Positions 46,108 through 57,029 of a stretch of DNA of 64,000 nt are shown here, one piece after another. A program made the position numbers and the translations under genes. The stretch comes from Areca catechu (lineage: Eukaryota > Streptophyta > Magnoliopsida > Arecales > Arecaceae), in the NCBI GenBank assembly GCA_021397845.1, contig CM038046.1, positions 3,577,001 to 3,641,000 of the forward strand, in the 5' to 3' direction. A model generated the notes under the pieces. That model was not told the DNA's origin. It did no database searches and saw only the letters and a program-made list of their open reading frames with translations. Each line of letters opens with the position of its first letter. Within the stretch, counting starts at the first letter, position 1.

Positions 46108-46912
46108 CACAACGGTCATTGTTTACAACTAAAATCTCGCAATCCACGTATATCTGACCGCAGATCTATTTCGCTTGCTTAGGATCCTTTATCGGCACTC
46201 TCTCGTCCATTGGGGGAACTTCATTCGATTGGTTGTTTGTAGTTATTTTTTGTTGTTTATATAGCTGTTAATTGAGGTAAGCAGGGGTATCATGGATCAG
46301 GCGCGGTTTTTTGTTTATTAATTCAATAAGCACGATGAAGCAACGTACATGTCACTGATAATATAAAATAATGAGGGTAGGTCTTACCATATTGGCTAAG
46401 ATCGATGCTTGACCATTTCTATCGCGGCTTCTTGTTTTCACGAACAGCTACCTAGTTTAGTCGGTGTTGAGCATGAGTGGAGGTTGGCGTGCATCTCTTA
46501 AGCATGAGATTATAAAAAATATACTGATCTATATGCTAGATTAGATGCCAGCATGGTCTTGAAAGGGAAAACAGAAAAGAAAATTACTTCATTTGGAAAT
46601 GGAGATGGGAATTGGTTATGAAAACGAGGATCGAGATTTTGAAACTTGTAACATTTTGAGGAGGGAAGGATTTCCCATCCAACAAAATCAAAGGAATTCT
46701 ACTGTTTAGATTTTATTTTTAAATTGATATTTTTTTTTTTAATTTTTCTCCATCCTCTTAGCTTATTATTATGAAGCGTGGTTGTTTGATATACATGCAA
46801 TTTGTAGTAAAAATTAAAAAAAAAAAAGATGTTTTAGGGCTGGCAATTTATGACCCAATTCATGAACTCGACCCAGCTGATTTATTTTAAATAGATTCAG
46901 GTTCAATAATAA
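46108..46912 (+). repeat. Tandem duplication, copy 1 (intact)
   Basis: This ~805-bp segment starts with CGGTCATTGTTTAC and runs to TTCAATAATAAAC. It repeats as 46913-47345 plus 53448-53855. Shared landmarks in order are GAGGTAAGCAGGGGTA, CTTGTTTTCACGAACA, a CTATATGC/CAGCATGGTCTTGAAA block and GGGCTGGC..TTATGACCC. The last block has a hAT-type end look. Copy 1 preserves the site where foldback B inserted into copy 2. Confidence 0.8.
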
Positions 46913-47345
46913 ACAATGGTCATTGTTTACGGCTAAAACCTTGCATCCACGTACATCTGACCTCGGATCTATTTGGCTTGCTTAAGGTCTGGCAGTATAT
47001 CTTCTATCGAAGGAACTTCAATGGATCGGTTGGTCCTAGTTTTTTTTTTTTTTTTCCTAATTTAAATTTTTATATGGTTGTTAACTGAGGTAAGCAGGGG
47101 TACCATGGATTATTTAGGCATGGTTTTTTCTTTATTAATTCATTGTTTCAGTACCCGGGACGTCTACGAGCACAAGGAAGCATCAAATGTTATTAAATAT
47201 ATAGATCTTCCCGCATTCGCTAAATTGCTTAACCACTTCGATCGCCGCATTTCTTGTTTTCACGAACAATTACCCAATTTAGTAGGTGCTGAACTTGAGT
47301 CGAGGACTGGCGGTTGGCATGTCTCCGGCATGAGATCACCAAAAT
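46913..47345 (+). repeat. Tandem duplication, copy 2, left part
   Basis: Matches 46108-46520 of copy 1 and is interrupted at 47346 by foldback element B. It resumes at 53448. Confidence 0.8.
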
Positions 47346-47513
47346 GATTTTTTTTAAAAAATATTATTTTTTTAAATAATATTATCAAAATATGGCTATT
47401 TTAAATAAATTTATTATTTTATCGTAAAAGTGGCAACGTCGTATCGTTTTTTTTTAAAAAAAAAAATCACATGGAGATGGCATAGGTTCAACCTGCCCTT
47501 TCTCATAAAGGTT

Positions 47514-48788
47514 TGTTGACTCTGGTTTTGATTATGACAAAACACTTAAGTATATTTGAATACTAATTGTGCGTTAAGTATATAAATCAGTTATAGGTAC
47601 TCAAAGAAGTGAAATTTGAAGAAAATTCAGCCTGGCACAGATGAAGTGTTGACACCTGAGGATCAAGTGTCGACACTTGAAGAGTGAAGTGTCGACTCAA
47701 GGCCTGAGATAAACAGAAAACTTCGGAAAGCACTTTCAGTCAACTGTCGACACCTGGAGCTGAAGTGTCGATACTTGGAAGTGAAGTGTCGACATCTGAA
47801 GAATGAAGTGTCGACACTTGAAACTGAAGTGTCAACACCTGGAGGCGAAGTGTCGACATTTGAACAATAACGGCTAGTTTTCTAGGCTGCAGAACTTCTC
47901 TAACTTGGCTCCAACGGCTATAATTCGTCCTCCAACGATCATAAACGGTCAAATAATGTTTGGAGGGCTATTTAAACACTTGAAGAAGCAAGGGAGAAGA
48001 AGAGGGAAGAGGATCCATGGTTTGAAAGATAAATACTTTGATTTCCAAGTGAAACTATGTGAAGGATATTTTGAGGATCCAATTTGTTGAGTGTTGAGCC
48101 ACCAAGAATTCAAAGAGGAGAGGGAGCTTCCAAGAGCAACATGATTCTACAACATGGAGACAAGCTCAACATCAATAATCAACGTGCTTCAACGAAAAAT
48201 TTGCTTTGTAAGAAAGCTTTTTATTTTCATTCTTCATTTCTTGTATCTAGGTTGGTGGTGAGCCTAGTGAAAACCATCAAAGGTTGTTGGTGAGCCTATG
48301 TGGTAAAAACCAACTAGGGTTTTGACTTGTGAGCCCGAAGACAAAACAAGTTGGGTTGTTGGTTAGCCCGTAAAACCAACTAGGTTCTTGGTTAGTTCGC
48401 AAAACCAAGGTAGGTTGTTGGTGAGCCCGCAAAACCATCAAGATTTTTGGTTAGCCTGGAAAACCAAGGGATTTTTTGTTGGCCCGTGAAAACCAAGGGT
48501 TTTGACTTGTGAGCCCAGAAAACAAGTTGACTATAATCGTGAGATTATAGTAGAATTTCCAAGAGGATATTGGGGAGTGGATGTAGGTGCCTTGGAGTGC
48601 ACCGAACCACTATAAACCTTTGTGTTTGTGTGATTGTTCTTCTTGTGCTTTTATTTCTTTATTTTCGCGGTACTTTATTATCTTGATTTCACAAACACAT
48701 ATTTTGAATTGGCACATATTGTTCGAATCGCAAAAAGTTTTAAAAGTCCAATCTACCCCCCCTCTTGGGTTGCCTACCTGAGCCTACA
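47514..48788 (+). repeat. LTR 1 of the array (1275 bp)
   Basis: TGTTGACTC...GAGCCTACA. It contains a palindromic minisatellite at 47645-47868, a TATA-like CTATTTAAACACTT near 47970, and hairpin-forming repeats at about 48262-48535. Confidence 0.88.
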
Positions 48789-49096
48789 ATTGGTATCAGA
48801 GCTCGGTGCTCTGATTGAAAATCTAACGATTTTGAGCTAAAGATCATGGCAGCCCAAATTTGAAAATTTGAAAGTTCGAATATTTTGAAAAACTTTGAAA
48901 AATAATTTAGAAATCATATGTTGAGGGGGAGCTTTTGAAAAAATATTTTTGGATCATATTTTGATGGGGAGCTCAATGTTTTTCATTGCTTCATTGCTCT
49001 ATTTTATTATTTATCTTTTGCAGCATGTTATATTTATTTTTGAGCTTACCTTGTTTATATACTTAAAGATTTTGTCATCATCAAAAAAGGAGAGAT
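48789..49096 (+). other. Internal domain 1 of the array
   Basis: 308 bp: primer-binding site ATTGGTATCAGAGC at 48788-48801, an ATGGCAGCCCAAATTTGA remnant that may be the gag start with an immediate stop, and a 3' non-coding part ending in a purine tract at 49083-49095. No coding capacity. Confidence 0.8.
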
Positions 49097-50364
49097 TATT
49101 GACTCTGGTTTTGATTATGACAAAACACTTAAGTATATTTGAGTACTAATTGTGCGTTAAGTGTATAAATCAGTTATAGGTACTTAAAGAAGTGAAATTT
49201 GAAGAAAATTCAGCCTGGCATAGATGAAGTGTCGACACCTGGGAAGCAAGTGTCGACACTTGAAGAGTGAAGTGTCGACTCAAGGCCTGAGACAACAGAA
49301 AACTTCGGAAAGCACTTTCAGTCAAGTATCGACACCTGAAGAATGAAGTGTCGATACTTGGAAGCGAAGTGTCGACACCTGGAGAATGAAGTGTCGATAC
49401 CTGGAGGCGAAGTGTCGACACTTGAACAGTGACGTTTAGTTTTCTGGGCTGCAGAACTTCTCCAACTTGGCTCCAACGGCTATAATTCGTCCTCCAACGA
49501 TCATAAACGGTCAAATAAGGTTTGGAGGGCTATTTAAACACTTGGAGAAGCAAGGGAGAAGAAGAGGAAAGAGGATCCATGGTTTGAAAGATAAATCCTT
49601 TGATTTTCAAGTGAAAATATGTGAAAGATATTTTGAGGATCCAATTTGTTGAGTGTTGAGCCACCAAGAATTCAAAGAGGAGAGGGAGCTTCCAAGAGCA
49701 ACATGATCAAGCATCCATTGAAGCTTCTACAACATGGAAACAAGCTCAACATCAACAATCAATGTGCTTCAACGAAAAATTTACTTTGTAAGAAAGCTTT
49801 TTATTTTCATTCTTCATTTCTTGTATCTAGGTTGGTGGTGAGCCTAGTGAAGACCATCAAAGGTTGTTGGTGAGCCTATGTGGTAAAAACTAACTAGAGT
49901 TTTGACTTGTGATCCCGAAGACAAAACAAGGGTTGTTGGTTAGCCCGTAAAACTAACTAGGTTCTTGGTTAGCCCGCAAAACCAAGGTAGGTTGTTGGTG
50001 AGCCCGCAAAACCATCAAGATTTTTGGTTAGCCTGGAAAACCAAGGAGTTTTTGGTTAGCCCGTGAAAACCAAGGTTTTGACTTGTGAGCCCAGAAAACA
50101 AGTTGACTGTAATCGTGAGATTATAGTAGAATTCCCAAAGGGATCTTGGGGAATGGATGTAGGTGCCTTGGAGTGCACCGAACTACTATAAACCTTTGTG
50201 TTTGTGTGATTGTTCTTCTTATGCTTTTATTTCTTTATTTTCGCGGTACTTTATTATCTTGATTTCACAAACACATATTTTGAATTGGCACATATTATTC
50301 GAATCGCAAAAAGTTTTAAAAGTCCAATTTACCCCCCCTCTTGGGTTGCCTACCTGAGCCTACA
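49097..50364 (+). repeat. LTR 2 of the array (1268 bp)
   Basis: Starts TATTGACTC (transition of TGTTGAC). Same layout as LTR 1, with its own number of minisatellite units (49224-49432). Confidence 0.88.
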
Positions 50365-50654
50365 ATTGGTGTCAGAGCTCGGTGCTCTGATTGAAAATCT
50401 AACGATTTTGAGCTAAAGATTATGGCAGCCCAAATTTGAAAATTTGAAAGTTCGAATAATTTGAAAAACTTTGAAAAATAATTTAGAAATCATATGTTGA
50501 GGGGGAGCTTTTGAAAAAATTTTTTGGATCATATTTTGATGGGGAGCTCAATGTTTTTCATTGCTTCATTGCTCTATTTTTATTATTTATCTTTTGCAGC
50601 ATGTTATATTTATTTTTGAGCTTACCTTGTTTATATACTTAAAGATTTTGTCAT
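50365..50654 (+). other. Internal domain 2 of the array
   Basis: 290 bp, nearly the same as internal domain 1 but without the last ~17 bp, so the purine tract is missing. The primer-site motif has one change (TGGTGTCAGAGC). Confidence 0.8.
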
Positions 50655-51826
50655 TATTGACTCTGGTTTTGATTATGACAAAACACTTAAGTATATTTGA
50701 GTACTAATTGTGCGTTAAGTATATAAATCAGTTATAGGTACTCAAAGAAGTGAAATTTGAAGAAAATTCAGCCTGTCATAGATGAAGTGTCGACACTTGG
50801 GAAGCAAGTGTCGACACCTGAGGATCAAGTGTTGATACTTGAAATTGAAGTGTCGACACCTGGAGGCGAAGTGTCGACACTTGAACAGTGACGGCTAGTT
50901 TTTTGGGCTGCAGAACTTCTCCAACTTGGCTCCAACGGCTATAATTCGTCCTCCAACGATCATAAACTGTCAAATAAGGTTTGGAGGGCTATTTAAACAC
51001 TTGGAGAAGCAAGGAGAAGAAGAGGGAAGATGATCCATGGTTTGAAAGATAAATCCTTTGATTTCCAAGTGAAAATATGTGAAGGATATTTTGAGGATCC
51101 AATTTGTTGAGTGTTGAGCTACCAAGAATTCAAAGATGAGAGGGAGCTTCCAAGAGCAACATGATCAAGCATCCATTGAAGCTTCTATAACATGGAGACA
51201 AGCTCAACATCAACAATCAACGTGCTTCAACAAAAAATTTGCTTTGTAAGAAAGCTTTTTATTTTCATTCTTCATTTCTTGTATCTAGGTTGGTGGTGAG
51301 CCTAGTGAAAACCATCAAAGGTTGTTGATAAGCCTATGTGGTAAAAACTAACTAGGGTTTTGACTTGTGAGCCTGAAGATAAAACAAGTTGGGTTGTTGG
51401 TTAGCCCGTAAAACCAACTAGGTTCTTGGTTAGCCCACAAAACCAAGGTAGGTTGTTGGTGAGCCCGCAAAACCATCAAGATTTTTGGTTAGCCTGGAAA
51501 ACCAAGGGTTTTTTGGTTAGCCCGTGAAAACCAAGGATTTTGACTTCGGAGCCCAGAAAACAAGTTGACTGTAATCGTGAGATTATAGTAGAATTCCCAA
51601 GGGGATCTTGGGAAGTGGATGTAGGTACCTTGAAGTGCACCGAACCACTATAAACCTTTGTGTTTGTGTGATTGTTCTTCTTGTGCTTTTATTTCTTTAT
51701 TTCCACTGTACTTTATTATCTTGATTTCACAAACACATATTTTGAATTGGCACATATTGTTCGAATCGCAAAATATTTTAAAAGTCCAATTCACCCCCCC
51801 TCTTGGGTTGCCTACCTGAGCCTACA
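50655..51826 (+). repeat. LTR 3 of the array (1172 bp)
   Basis: About 100 bp shorter than the others because its minisatellite (50783-50890) has fewer units. It ends CCTACA followed by the AGGTT duplication. Confidence 0.88.
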
Positions 51827-52979
51827 AGGTTTTTTTTAAAAAATTAGCTAAGGGCACAGGTTAAACCTGCACCCTCTCATAAAGTTAAAAAAAATAAGCT
51901 GAAGGCACAGGTTAAACATTTGCCTTCTCATAAAACGTGAAAAAAAATTTATTGCTTGCACCTTTTCATAGAATGCAAAAAAAAAAAAAAAAAAAAAATC
52001 TGAAAGTGCAGGTTAAACATGTGCCTTCTCATAAAACTTTAAAAAAAAGTTGACCTAAAGGCGCAGGTTACCACGGGTGAATAAAAAAAAAAAAGATTTT
52101 GCATAAAAAAATTTTAAAAAAATTTAAAACAGTGGCAGGACCTTGCATGCTGGATCGGTGACAAGATCCTGATGGCCGGACTGCTGGTTTGACCGGTGAC
52201 AGGATCCTAACGGCCGGACTTGTGGCAGGACCTTGATGACCGACCGACGGTTTGACCGGTGACAGGACCCTAGCAACCGGACCTGTGACAGGACCTTGTT
52301 GGCCGGACTAGCAATCAGACCGATGGCAGGACTGTGAAACCTGGGCTTCTCGGTCGAAGTCGGCAGGCCCAGTTGACTTTAACCCAATCGCAAAAAAAAA
52401 ACAAAGACGAAGAGAAGTTGGAACGGGGGATGGAGCCCCTGTTTATCCGGTCACCAGAATCACCGGAACACCCGGATGTAGAGTCGTGGAGGGCTTGGGG
52501 TGCTAGTGGGAGAGTCGTGGAGGGGAGGGGGCCTCGATCGACCGAGGTTTTGCCCCATACGGTGAGGAAAGCCTTGTTTCTTCTCTTTAAAATCCCACCC
52601 TGTTATCGAGAGCTTCCATCAAATCCTCCTCCCACCCCGTTGCACGTCGGAGGCCGGTTCGGCCAAGCCAAGATGAAAGAGAGAGCAAGGGGGAGAAGAG
52701 ATGGCGAGTGCTCCGACGAGCTAGTGAGTCGGCGATTGGAAATCGTTGGATAGGGGGCCGTCCATCTAGCTTGCGTTCTTGCTATCGTTGGTAAGATCCC
52801 TTTTTCTTGGTATTTTTTTTATTTGTGTGGTAGCGAGGGGTAGGTTCTATTGATCGGGTCACCGTCGGCTACACCGGCGATGCCATTGTCTTCCTTCTGG
52901 CCAGCCGAGCCTCTCCTCGGTGACCACCTCCCTTGGCCACTGGCAATCATAGGGAGGTTTGTCCAGTTGAGTTGAGGAA

Positions 52980-53295
52980 GAAGGCTGGGGTTCAGGAGAA
53001 GAGAAGAAAGAAGGAAGAGAAGAGAAGCAAGAAAAAAAAAAAGGGAAAAGGAAAAGGAAAAAGAAAAAAAAAAAAGAAAGAAAAAGAAAAAAGAAAAGGG
53101 AAGAAAAAATAAAAAATGAAAAAAAAAAAGAAAGGGGAGAGAGGGGAGAGAAGACGAGGGAAAAAAAAGGAGAGAAAAAGAGTAGAGAGAATACGAGGAG
53201 AGAGAATGAAGAAGAGAAAAGATGAGATAGAAAGAAGAGAGAGAAAGAGGAGAGAGAAGAATAGGAGAGAGAAAGAAGAGAAAAAACTTTATGAG
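52980..53295 (+). repeat. Purine-rich tract inside foldback B
   Basis: About 300 bp almost wholly of A and G. It opens a low-complexity Lys/Arg/Glu-rich frame (53116-53352) that is not credible as a gene. The matching part of the element at 37814-39907 is the pyrimidine-rich tract at 39010-39360. Confidence 0.85.
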
Positions 53296-53447
53296 AAGGC
53301 GTATATTAAACCTGCATCTTTTCCGCGTGATATAAAAAAAAAATCAATCTAACATGGCTGCATAATGGTAAAATGATAAATTTATCTGAAATGACGGTAT
53401 TTTGATAATATTATTTTTTAAAAAATAATATTTTTTTAAAAAATCCT

Positions 53448-53855
53448 CATAAAAATATTGGCGGTCTATATGCTATGTTAGATACCAGCATGGTCTTGAA
53501 AAGGAGAGCGGGAAAAAAATTTTTTTTTTCTTCGTTCGGAGGTGGAGGTGGGAATTGGTTATGAAAACTTGGATTTATATTTTAGAACTTCTAATGTTTA
53601 GAGGAGGGAAGGATGCCATCCGACAAAATCAAAATTCTATTATTTAGATTTTATTTTTAAAATTGATATTTATATTTTCTCCATCTGGCCTCTTACCTTA
53701 TTAGTATGAAGCGGTGGTTGTTTGATGTACATGCAATTTGTAGTAAAAATTAAAGAAGCAAGAGAAATTTAGGGTTGGCGGTTCATGACCGGCTCAGGAA
53801 CTCAACAAATTCAACCCAACCGATTTAGTTTAAACAGATTCAGCTTTGATAATAA
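53448..53855 (+). repeat. Tandem duplication, copy 2, right part
   Basis: Continues copy 2 after foldback B, matching 46525-46912 (CTATATGCTA.GTTAGAT.CCAGCATGGTCTTGAAA and following). Confidence 0.8.
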
Positions 53856-55182
53856 ATAACTCTAGGTGTTATACATGAATTGTTCCAACTTAACTCATTT
53901 ATTAAACATTCCGGGGTTCAGAACTTGATGCTTTTGAATCATTTTGACTTGTTTATGGTCCATTTAACCTACTTATGACCTATTCATTTGTCCAGGTTCA
54001 TGGAACCCTTTCCTTTTATCATGCATGATCTCTCATAATAATTTCAATTTAAATTGATTTGGATTATGATCTGAATTATATCCCTTTTCGATATTGTTTT
54101 TTTGGAAGAAAGAAACAAAAAAAAGCACCGGCTAATTTTCTCATATGAGTTGAAATATGAAGGTAGGAAGTGAGAAGGTTAGATATGCCATCTAGTGATG
54201 GATTACTAATTTGGTCGTCCAATTGATAAGCTTGTAGAAGAGAGCAAAGGTCAGAAATGGTGGTTTCGAGGCCAGAAAGGGACAAACTTGCTTCTTGATG
54301 CCATATCAACATCCGATGTTGGTGACTGTCCGATCCAATGGAGAGCCCAGCTGCGGCCGATCCACGCAACCGGTGTCGGCAGATACTAAATAACGATCGA
54401 TCAAGTTTAAGATCCTATCGTTACACTGCCACTGCAAGCCAAGCAAAACTTTTTAGGCAGAATTATAGTTTAAAATAATATTTAATATACCTATTATGAT
54501 AACTGCTTGTTCGGTCTCGAGAAACAACCGATCATCGATCGAGCAAGAAAGATGAAGGTATCCTCTTGGTAACCGATCAAGTAAAAGCTAACTATGTTAG
54601 ATGCTGCATCGAATAAACTATAAAATTCTATACCAAGAGATCGCAAGTGACTGGCCTGGCCTGACTGTCAAAATCCCTTCATACACATCTATCGAATAAA
54701 TATTCAGTCCCGACTAAATCTATTAGCATACTCGGTCAGGGATGACTGGATGCAATGTCTAGGCTTTCTCTCGCTTGGTACCAAGCAAACCATCGTAGTA
54801 CTTGGAGTCTGATGTTCAGATAGAGTGGCAAAATAACTTCCACTTATCTCTACGAAGGTTGTCGCCGACAAGTTATAATCATCCCAATGAAAGTAATGGT
54901 GGATAAGATCACAACATCAGTCATAGAAAATATGATTCCATATCTTACCTGAAATTCGTTACATCGGTCAGAAGATGCCACCTTCATAACGGTATTCAGC
55001 TATCTCATGTAACTCTATGAATTGGTAACATGGGATCCTGATAAAGATAATGTATTTTTACTTTTTTATGCTTATTCAATCATCTTCTTTACCACTGTTT
55101 TCGGCTTTGGCTACTATAGCCTATTTCACAATTTTCTAACTTAAGCTTTAGAGGATTCTCTGATAGAATTTTCAATCCAGAG
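53856..55182. other. Intergenic; nothing recognised
   Basis: A 97-codon minus-strand frame (54076-54369) has no family signature. The rest is A/T-rich unique sequence. Confidence 0.5.
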
Positions 55183-55192
55183 ACTATTTTTT

Positions 55193-56035
55193 GGGGATGT
55201 CAATAAAATCCAAATTCATGGATACTCGACTCGATCGAGTCGGGTAGTCAACGCTTTAACTGGGTTTGAGCCGAGTTTTGGATAAAATTCTAATGCTTAA
55301 TTTTGGATTTGAATCGGGACTGGATAGATATTACCCAACCCAAATCCGATCTAAACTATTTTAATACTTAAATATATATATAATTAATATATATTATATC
55401 AATTATTATCTATAAGTTATTAAATCCTAAAATACTTAAGCCCTTGTCATTATTCTTCAAAAAAGGATTGAAAAGGGTCCTAATTGGCTAATCCACTGAT
55501 TCTTCATTAATCCCCTTATTCAATTATTACTAACAATGACTAATTATTTGTAGATGAATCGAGTGAAGAATGATGTTGCAATTAAGGATTAATTAAGAAT
55601 TGTTCTTTTAAATCTTTTAGAACTTGAAACTTAGAGATAGATGTGCTTTTAAATTATATTTATGTTTTTATTTATTTCAGAGATATTGAACTAAGCATTG
55701 CTAAATTTTATTTATCTAAGATAATTTAAATTTTATTTTGATTGAATATGAAACTAAGTGCCATTGAACTAAAAATGTAGTTGAATTTTATTTATTTAAG
55801 TATGTATGATTTATAGAATGGTAAATAGTTTTAAAGTTGACAAAATAAAAAAATGCTCAATATAAGTCAATTGGATTCGGGTTGGGTATATCCGAATTAT
55901 TCGATACTCGATTGAGATGGGTTTAGATAAAAAAATTCAGTTCCAATAATATTTGGACTAGGCTTGAATAGTTTATTGGGTATTATGATTTCGATAGTTA
56001 GGAACCCGGCCTAAATCCGGTCCATTGCCATCCCT
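55193..56035. mobile_element. Small non-autonomous DNA transposon (hAT-like), 843 bp
   Basis: Short terminal inverted repeats GGGGATGTCAAT and, from the other end, AGGGATGGCAAT. ACTATTTTTT flanks it exactly on both sides (55183-55192 and 56036-56045). The subterminal parts carry GACTCGATCGAGTCGGGT and related ACCC/GGGT-rich motifs, as in plant hAT elements. A hAT duplication is normally 8 bp; the 10-bp match may include two chance bases. No transposase frame. Confidence 0.7.
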
Positions 56036-56045
56036 ACTATTTTTT

Positions 56046-56795
56046 GTAGGATCTTTATTGGAGAACTACTAGAAGCAACACCGCTTTTTTGCTGTGTAAC
56101 TCATGGGACCCTCAAGCACTATCCGAGTTTTGATAAAGAATGATTTGATGATAACAGTGTCCATGATTTTTATAGCCTAACACATTGAAATTTATCCAAA
56201 GAGATAAGCTCACTTTTTTTTTTTTTTTAAAGAAAAACTTTGTTTCTCATTTATTTATTTAATGACATACATGTGGAATATTAAAGGTTTCATACCGAAA
56301 ATACAAGTGATGCTCTCACTTTGTTGGTTTGGTTATCCAATCGATGATGAATCATGTGCCGCAATTTCAACACTTCCAAACAAGCAATGGCCGGGTCCTG
56401 GACATATCAAAAGTTTCAAACATTCAAGCAATGGCCGGGTCTTGGGCATAACAACCTTGGATCCAAACTAACCATTGACTAAAATTCATAGTAATACGTT
56501 CTAAATCTCCGAAATTTTCCCTTCTAGAAAGCAGAGAGCCCGTTACTGATTTCTAGAATTTTGTCTCTTCTCAATACCAGGAAACTTTTCTGCACCATTC
56601 CTTCAAGCAACCTCCCTCTCTAGTCCTCCATTGCTTGTTTGATCTCTTCTAGAAGGATTCAAATGACTTGGTTGCACTCCGGTCCCAAGTCCCCGTCTGT
56701 TTTTGGCTGTCAGCATTTGCCTTTCAACTCATTCTTATCATCCGGAAGCTGTCAGTCCTCTGGGTCCCAAGTCCAGCGGTGGATCGCTCCAATCC
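56046..56795. other. Intergenic; nothing recognised
   Basis: The only repeat seen is CAAGCAATGGCCGGGTC, present twice (about 56381 and 56424). Confidence 0.5.
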
Positions 56796-56809
56796 AACCA
56801 CCAAGCTTT

Positions 56810-57015
56810 TTTCTATTTTTTTTTATAAAAAAAAAAATTAGGGGATAAATTTCTGGTATAGCTCCCTGTTCGAGTCCCATCCCGTCGAGTAATTGTTCGA
56901 TTTTTTCTGCACCAAATTAAAATTTAATCTGATCATCCATAAATTCATGTCTCGATTTCGTGATCGAAAAGAGACAGCACCGTGCCTCCACCAACCGTGC
57001 TACCATAATCATGAT
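56810..57015 (-). mobile_element. Full-length tRNA-derived SINE, minus orientation
   Basis: Flanked by AACCACCAAGCTTT (56796-56809) and AACCATCAAGCTTT (57016-57029), a 14-bp target duplication with one change. On the minus strand it has ATGGTAGCACGGTTGGTGG (A box), GATCACGAAATCGAGACATG (B box, degenerate), the family 3' part TATACCAGAAATTTATCCCC and an A/T-rich tail. It matches the SINE at 2439-2678 in the head and the one at 20580-20755 in the tail. Confidence 0.75.
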
Positions 57016-57029
57016 AACCATCAAGCTTT

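Larger units (their letters stand above)
47514..51826 (+). mobile_element. Multi-LTR array: LTR-internal-LTR-internal-LTR (copia/SIRE-like derivative)
   Basis: Three LTRs (47514-48788, 49097-50364, 50655-51826) alternate with two internal domains of only about 300 bp. The whole array is flanked by a perfect 5-bp duplication AGGTT (47509-47513 and 51827-51831). Each internal part begins with ATTGGTATCAGAGC (one copy GTGTC), a Met-tRNA primer site, and includes GTTGAGGGGGAGC and a GATGGGGAGCTC segment. The first internal part ends in a purine-rich AAAAAAGGAGAG before the next LTR. gag-pol is entirely missing with the same junction in both internal parts. The CATCATCAAAAAAGGAGA end and long LTRs resemble the SIRE/Maximus branch of Ty1/copia, which is an inference. 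Confidence 0.85.
47346..53447. mobile_element. Foldback DNA transposon B with nested LTR array
   Basis: The termini are inverted repeats: 47346-47440 (GATTTTTTTTAAAAAATATT...) matches the reverse complement of 53340-53447. Inside the arms are hairpin units like those of element A (ACAGGTTTAACCTGT-type, at 47475, 51855, 51905, 51995 and 53300) and a short GGCCGGAC-type array (52130-52330). The interval 52330-53300 matches the unclassified element at 37814-39907. A multi-LTR array fills 47514-51826. Flanks CACCAAAAT and CATAAAAAT are a plausible 9-bp target duplication (two differences); copy 1 of the surrounding duplication has TATAAAAAAT at that place. Size of the duplication points to a Mutator-like element. 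No transposase gene is seen. Confidence 0.75.

Noticed and set aside
47740..50973. Repeated short frames in each LTR (60-114 codons, both strands)
   Set aside because: They repeat because the LTRs repeat; they span the minisatellite and leader and contain no protein motif.
54076..54369. 97-codon minus-strand frame
   Set aside because: No family signature and no promoter or splice evidence. It may be a fragment of an exon, but I cannot support it.
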